Of a stretch of 64,000 nucleotides of DNA, positions 58,921 through 64,000 are shown piece after piece. The translations under genes were made by a program, and so were the position numbers. Under the pieces are notes generated by a model. It made no database searches and was not told the DNA's origin. It worked only from the letters and a program-made list of their open reading frames with translations. Each line of letters starts with the position of its first letter. The first letter of the stretch is position 1. Source of the DNA: Hydractinia symbiolongicarpus (taxonomy: Eukaryota > Cnidaria > Hydrozoa > Anthoathecata > Hydractiniidae); the NCBI RefSeq assembly GCF_029227915.1, contig NC_079885.1:16007001-16071000 (forward strand). The letters run 5' to 3'.

Positions 58921-59370
58921 ATTGACTTTTTCACGTTACATTATTTATCATTACGACTGTGACGTTTCTTTTTTACGCAATAGCCGCTGAGTATATCAAG
59001 AAAGAGATATGATTAGAAGTTGCTTTCCCTTCAAAACGGCTATCATCGTGCTGCAATAAATGCGCCACGTCGCAAATGAATGGATTACGAGCGTCAGACA
59101 AAGAAAATAGCGATGTACTTACTTTGCTAACTAACTTTGTCATATGAAAATTAAGTCTGAAAGTACCCTAGATTGCCTTCGTTGGAACTTTTTACCGGAA
59201 ATCTTAAAGCGCAATATTGTCGTAAAGAATCGATAGCGCTTAAAAAGTGCTTTAAAATGCACATAAACACGAACTATTTCCGATCACCGAGTCAAGAATT
59301 ATGATCTTTAAAGTTCGAACCATTTTCGATGTAATGTGCTAATAAATCGTAGATATCTACCCGTATGCTT

Positions 59371-59489
59371 GTGTACGACCATACCACGATAAACACACCT
59401 GTTCTCGTCCGATCACGGAAGTTAAGCATCGTCGGGCCGGGATAGTACTTGGATGGGGGACCGCCTGGGAACTCCCGGTGTCGTAGGCT
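59371..59489 (+). rRNA. 5S: 5S ribosomal RNA
   Basis: C3G and G21A; trailer GGCTGTTGAC before an intact T5. Confidence 0.93.
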
Positions 59490-59938
59490 GTTGACTTTTT
59501 CACGTTACATTATTTATCATTACGACTGTGACGTTCTTTTTTACGCAATAGCCGCTGAGTAAATCAAGAAAGAGACATGATTAGAAGTTGCTTTACCTTC
59601 AAAACGGCTACCATCGTGCTGCAATAAATGCGCCACGTCGCAAATGAATGGATTACGAGCGTCAGACAAAGAAAATAGCGATGTACTTACTTTACTAACT
59701 AACTTTGTCATATGAAAATTAAGTCTGAAAGTACCCTAGATTGCCTTCGTTGGAACTTTTTACCGGAAATCTTAAAGCGCATTATTGTCGTAAAGAATCG
59801 ATAGCGCTTAAAAAGAGCTTTCAAATGCACATAAACACGAACTATTTCCGATCACCCAGTCAAGAATTATGATCTTTAAAGTTCGAACCATTTTCGATGT
59901 AATGTGCTAATAAATCGTAGATATCTACCCGTATGCTT

Positions 59939-60057
59939 GTGTACGACCATACCACGATAAACACACCTGTTCTCGTCCGATCACGGAAGTTAAGCATCGT
60001 CGGGCCGGGATAGTACTTGGATGGGGGACCGCCTGGGAACTCCCGGTGTCGTAGGCT
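59939..60057 (+). rRNA. 5S: 5S ribosomal RNA
   Basis: C3G and G21A with the same trailer change as 59371, a single-unit duplication. Confidence 0.93.
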
Positions 60058-60506
60058 GTTGACTTTTTCACGTTACATTATTTATCATTACGACTGTGAC
60101 GTTCTTTTTTACGCAATAGCCGCTGAGTAAATCAAGAAAGAGACATGATTAGAAGTTGCTTTACCTTCAAAACGGCTACCATCGTGCTGCAATAAATGCG
60201 CCACGTCGCAAATGAATGGATTACGAGCGTCAGACAAAGAAAATAGCGATGTACTTACTTTACTAACTAACTTTGTCATATGAAAATTAAGTCTGAAAGT
60301 ACCCTAGATTGCCTTCGTTGGAACTTTTTACCGGAAATCTTAAAGCGCATTATTGTCGTAAAGAATCGATAGCGCTTAAAAAGAGCTTTCAAATGCACAT
60401 AAACACGAACTATTTCCGATCACCCAGTCAAGAATTATGATCTTTAAAGTTCGAACCATTTTCGATGTAATGTGCTAATAAATCGTAGATATCTACCCGT
60501 ATGTTT

Positions 60507-60625
60507 GTCTACGACCATACCACGATGAACACACCTGTTCTCGTCCGATCACGGAAGTTAAGCATCGTCGGGCCGGGATAGTACTTGGATGGGGGACCGC
60601 CTGGGAACTCCCGGTGTCGTAGGCT
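60507..60625 (+). rRNA. 5S: 5S ribosomal RNA, shortened terminator
   Basis: Majority gene sequence, but the terminator is T4 (60632-60635) and the second T run is in the context GTATATTTTTTAC. T4 still terminates Pol III in many animals. Confidence 0.96.
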
Positions 60626-61073
60626 ATTGACTTTTCACGTTACATTATTTATCATTACGACAGTGACGTATATTTTTTACGCAATAGCCGCTGAGTAAAT
60701 CAAGTAAGGGACTTGATTAGAAGTTTCTTTCCCTTCAAAACGGCTACGATCTGGCTGCAATAAATGCGCCACGTCGCAAATGAATGAATTACGAGCATCA
60801 GACAAAGAAAATGGCGATGTAGTTAATTTGCTAAATAACTTTGTCATATGAAAATTAAGTCTGAAAGTACCCTAGATTGCCTTCGTTGGAACTTTCTACC
60901 GGAAATCTTAAAGCGCATGGTTGTCGTAATTAATGGGTAGCGCTTGAAATGAGCTTCAAATGCACATAAACACGACCTATTTCGGATGATCCAGTCAATA
61001 AATATGACCTTTAAAGTTTAAACCATTTTCGATGTAATGTGCTAATAAATCGTAGATATCTGCCCGTTTGTTT

Positions 61074-61192
61074 GTCTACGACCATACCACGATGAACACA
61101 CCTGTTCTCGTCCGATCACGGAAGTTAAGCATCGTCGGGCCGGGATACTACTTGGATGGGGTACCGCCTGGGAACTCCCGGTGTCGTAGGCT
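61074..61192 (+). rRNA. 5S: 5S ribosomal RNA
   Basis: G75C and G89T, the latter in the C box (GGGGTACCGCC). Confidence 0.94.
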
Positions 61193-61642
61193 ATTGACTT
61201 TTTCACGTGACATTATTTATCATTACGACTGTGACGTATCTTTTTTACGCAATAGCCGCTGAGTATATCAAGAAAGAGACATGATTAGAAGTTGCTTTCC
61301 CTTCAAAACGGCTACCATCGTGCTGCAATAAATGCGCCACGTCGCAAATGAATGGATTACGAGCGTCAGACAAAGAAAATAGCGATGTACTTACTTTGCT
61401 AACTAACTTTGTCATATGAAAATTAAGTCTGAAAGTACCCTAGATTGCCTTCGTTGGAACTTTTTACCGGAAATCTTAAAGCGCATTATTGTCGTAAAGA
61501 ATCGATAGCGCTTAAAAAGAGCTTTCAAATGCACATAAACACGAACTATTTCCGATCACCCAGTCAAGAATTATGATCTTTAAAGTTCGAACCATTTTCG
61601 ATGTAATGTGCTAATAAATCGTAGATATCTACCCGTATGCTT

Positions 61643-61761
61643 GTGTACGACCATACCACGATGAACACACCTGTTCTCGTCCGATCACGGAAGTTAAGCA
61701 TCGTCGGGCCGTGATAGTACTTGGATGGGGGAGCGCCTGGGAACTCCCGGTGTCGTAGGCT
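61643..61761 (+). rRNA. 5S: 5S ribosomal RNA, changed C box and helix I
   Basis: C3G, G70T and C91G, as at 52395, but with a normal T6 downstream. Last plus gene before the fourth junction. Confidence 0.92.
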
Positions 61762-62046
61762 AGTGACTTTTTCACGTTACATTATTTATCGTTACGACTG
61801 TGACGTATCTTTTTTACGCAATAGCCGCTGAGTAAATCAAGAAAGAGACATGATTAGAAGTTGCTTTCCCTTCAAAACGGCTACGATCTGGCAGCAATAA
61901 ATGCGCCACGTCGCAAATGAATGGATTACGAGCGTCGGACAAAGAAAATGACGATGTAGTTAATTTGCTAATTAACTTTGTCATATGAAAATTAAGTCTG
62001 ACAGTACCCTAGATTGCCTTCGTTGGAACTTTTTACCGGAAATCTT

Positions 62047-62068
62047 AAAGTAAGTACAAAGTAAGTAC
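62047..62068. other. Plus-to-minus inversion junction (copy 4)
   Basis: Same junction as at 47379, but with a different unit on the plus side (CGTCGGACAAAG, CTGACAGTACCC) and CATTTGCGAC instead of CATTTTCGAC on the minus side. Confidence 0.92.
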
Positions 62069-62262
62069 ATCGCCATTTTCTTTGTCTGACGCTCGTAATC
62101 CATTCATTTGCGACGTGGCGCATTTATTGCAGCAAGATTGTAGCCGTTTTAAAGGGAAAGAAACTTCTAATCATGTCCCTTACTTGATTTACTCAGCGGC
62201 TATTGCGTAAAAAAGAAACGTCACAGTCGTAATGATAAATAATGAAACGTGAAAAAGTCAAT

Positions 62263-62381
62263 AGCCTACGACACCGGGAGTTCCCAGGCGGTCCCCAATC
62301 CAAGTACTCTCCCGGCCCGACGAAGCTTAACTTCCGTGATCGGACGAGAACAGGTGTGTTCATCGTGGTATGGTCGTAGAC
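62263..62381 (-). rRNA. 5S: 5S ribosomal RNA, minus strand, diverged
   Basis: A58T, T73G and G85T. It lacks T35C and C40T of its relatives at 47595, 50589 and 53585. Confidence 0.92.
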
Positions 62382-62831
62382 AAACAAACGGGCAGATATC
62401 TACGATTTATTAGCACATTACATCGAAAATGGTTTAAACTTTATAGGTCATATTTCTTGACTGGATCATACGAAATAGGTCGTGTTTATGTGCATTTGAA
62501 AGCTCTTTTCAGGCGCTATCCATTAATTACGACAACCATGCGCTTTAAGATTTCCGGTAAAAAGGTCCAACGAAGGCAATCTAGGGTACTTACAGACTTA
62601 ATTTTCATATGACAAAGTTAAGTAGCAAAGTAAGTACATCGACATTTTGTTTGTCTGACGCTCGTAATCCATTCATTTGCGACGTGGCGCATTTATTGCA
62701 GCAAGATTGTAGCCATTTTGAAGGGAATGAAACTTCTAATCATGTCCCTTACTTGATTTACTCAGCGGCTATTGCGTAAAAAAGATACGTCACAGTCGTA
62801 ATGATAAATAATGTAACGTGAAAAAGTCAAT

Positions 62832-62950
62832 AGCCTACGACACCGGGAGTTCCCAGGCGGTCCCCCATCCAAGTACTATCCCGGCCCGACGATGCTTAAC
62901 TTCCGTGATCGGACGAGAACAGGTGTGTTCATCGTGGTATGGTCGTAGAC
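62832..62950 (-). rRNA. 5S: 5S ribosomal RNA, minus strand
   Basis: Majority sequence, terminator and flank intact. Confidence 0.98.
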
Positions 62951-63399
62951 AAGCATACGGGCAGATATCTACGATTTATTAGCACATTACATCGAAAATG
63001 GTTCAAACTTTAAAGGTCATATTTCTTGACTGGGTGATCGGAAATAGGTCGTGTTTATGTGCATTTGAAAGCTCTTTTTAAGCGCTATCGATTCTTTACG
63101 ACAATAATGCGCTTTAAGATTTCCGGTAAAAAGTTCCAACGAAGGCAATCTAGGGTACTTGCAGACTTAATTTTCATATGACAAAGTTAATTAGCAAATT
63201 AACTACATCGCCATTTTCTTTGTCTGACGCTCGTAATCCATTCATTTGCGACGTGGCGCATTTATTGCAGCCAGATCGTAGCCGTTTTGAGGGAAAGAAA
63301 CTTCTAATCACGTCCCTTACTTGATTTACTCAGCGGCTATAGCGTAAAAAAGATACGTCACAGTCGTAATGATAAATAATGTAACGTGAAAAAGTCAAT

Positions 63400-63518
63400 A
63401 GCCTACGACACCGGGAGTTCCCAGGCGGTCCCCCATCCAAGTACTATCCCGGCCCGACGATGCTTAACTTCCGTGATCGGACGAGAACAGGTGTGTTCAT
63501 CGTGGTATGGTCGTAGAC
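63400..63518 (-). rRNA. 5S: 5S ribosomal RNA, minus strand
   Basis: Majority sequence, terminator and flank intact. Confidence 0.98.
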
Positions 63519-63967
63519 AAACAAACGGGCAGATATCTACGATTTATTAGCACATTACATCGAAAATGGTTTAAACTTTAAAGGTCATATTTCTTGACTG
63601 GGTGATCGGAAATAGGTCGTGTTTATGTGCATTTGAAAGCTCTTTTTAAGCGCTATCCATTATTTACGACAACCATGCGCTTTAAGATTTCCGGTAAAAA
63701 GTTCCGACGAAGGCAATATAGGGTACTTTCAGATTTAATTTTCATATGACAAAGTTAATTAGCAAATTAACTACATCGCCATTTTCTTTGTCTGACGCTC
63801 GTAATCCATTCATTTGCGACGTGGCGCATTTATTGCAGCCAGATCGTAGCCGTTTTGAGGGAAAGAAACTTCTAATCACGTCCCTTACTTGATTTACTCA
63901 GCGGCTATAGCGTAAAAAAGATACGTCACAGTCGTAATGATAAATAATGTAACGTGAAAAAGTCAAT

Positions 63968-64000
63968 AGCCTACGACACCGGGAGTTCCCAGGCGGTCCC
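63968..64000 (-). rRNA. 5S: 5S ribosomal RNA, minus strand, cut by window edge
   Basis: Only the last 33 nt of the gene (positions 87-119) are in the window; all match the majority. The gene most likely continues intact. Confidence 0.93.

Larger units (their letters stand above)
55377..62046 (+). repeat. Plus arm of palindromic module 4 (12 genes)
   Basis: Begins at the head-to-head junction like modules 2 and 3, but the plus arm has twelve genes before the junction at 62047. It includes small local duplications: 56528/57097 (shared G88T), the pair 57665/58234 repeated as 58802/59371, and 59371/59939 (shared GGCTGTTGAC trailer). Confidence 0.92.
62069..64000 (-). repeat. Inverted 5S block 4, cut by the window edge
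   Basis: Three full minus-strand genes and part of a fourth. Its units are closer to the majority than those of inverted blocks 1-3. The right end is outside the window. Confidence 0.95.

Noticed and set aside
1-64000. CRISPR array or satellite DNA
   Set aside because: The repeat period is 569 bp with a clear 119-nt 5S gene in every unit; this is rDNA, not a CRISPR or an anonymous satellite.

Overview
The whole window is a 5S ribosomal RNA gene array from an animal nuclear genome. I count 115 copies of a 119-nt 5S gene: 101 full copies on the plus strand, 10 full copies on the minus strand, 3 truncated minus-strand copies, and 1 minus-strand copy cut by the right edge of the window. Starts are 567-570 bp apart throughout, so each unit is about 569 bp: gene plus an AT-rich spacer of about 450 bp. 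I see no protein-coding gene, tRNA, snRNA, transposon or CRISPR array. The gene has metazoan 5S features: a GTCTACGACC start, the internal promoter (A box, intermediate element, C box), all five helices of the standard fold, and a T5 RNA polymerase III terminator 7 nt past the 3' end. I cannot name the phylum; an invertebrate is likely but is an inference.

Substitutions are numbered from the first base of the gene (G1) to T119 and compared with the majority sequence, for which the copies at 908, 6596, 7165 and 33888 are examples. Effects on base pairs assume the standard eukaryotic 5S fold: helix I 1-9/110-118, II 14-21/57-65, III 29-32/45-48, V 67-72/103-108.

Layout. (1) 1-47382: 83 genes, all plus strand. 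The first ~5 kb is the most mixed. Then come nested higher-order repeats: 4-unit and 3-unit blocks (about 8.9-14.1 kb), an 8-unit block present in four full or partial copies (about 16.2-34.6 kb), a four-unit segment found twice 11,375 bp apart (23.9-26.0 and 35.3-37.4 kb), and a two-unit block repeated four times (38.4-42.5 kb). (2) 45254-64000: orientation alternates. Palindromic modules (plus genes, an inversion junction in the spacer, minus genes, then a head-to-head fusion inside a 5S gene) are repeated in tandem: 45254-49386 (4133 bp), 49387-51243 (1857 bp), 51244-55376 (4133 bp), and a longer last one from 55377 with 12 plus genes that runs off the window. The plus-to-minus junction is the same sequence all four times and carries an 11-bp tandem duplication. 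The minus-to-plus junction is the same all three times; it removes the first 32 nt of a minus-strand gene and all but 13 bp of the upstream flank of the next plus-strand gene.

The copies are not all equal. Forty-four carry G70T, predicted to put a U-C mismatch in the middle of helix V. Twelve have the T5 terminator changed to TTGTT. Others have helix or internal-promoter changes. The array therefore looks like a mixture of probably functional genes and decaying copies spread by unequal exchange and gene conversion.
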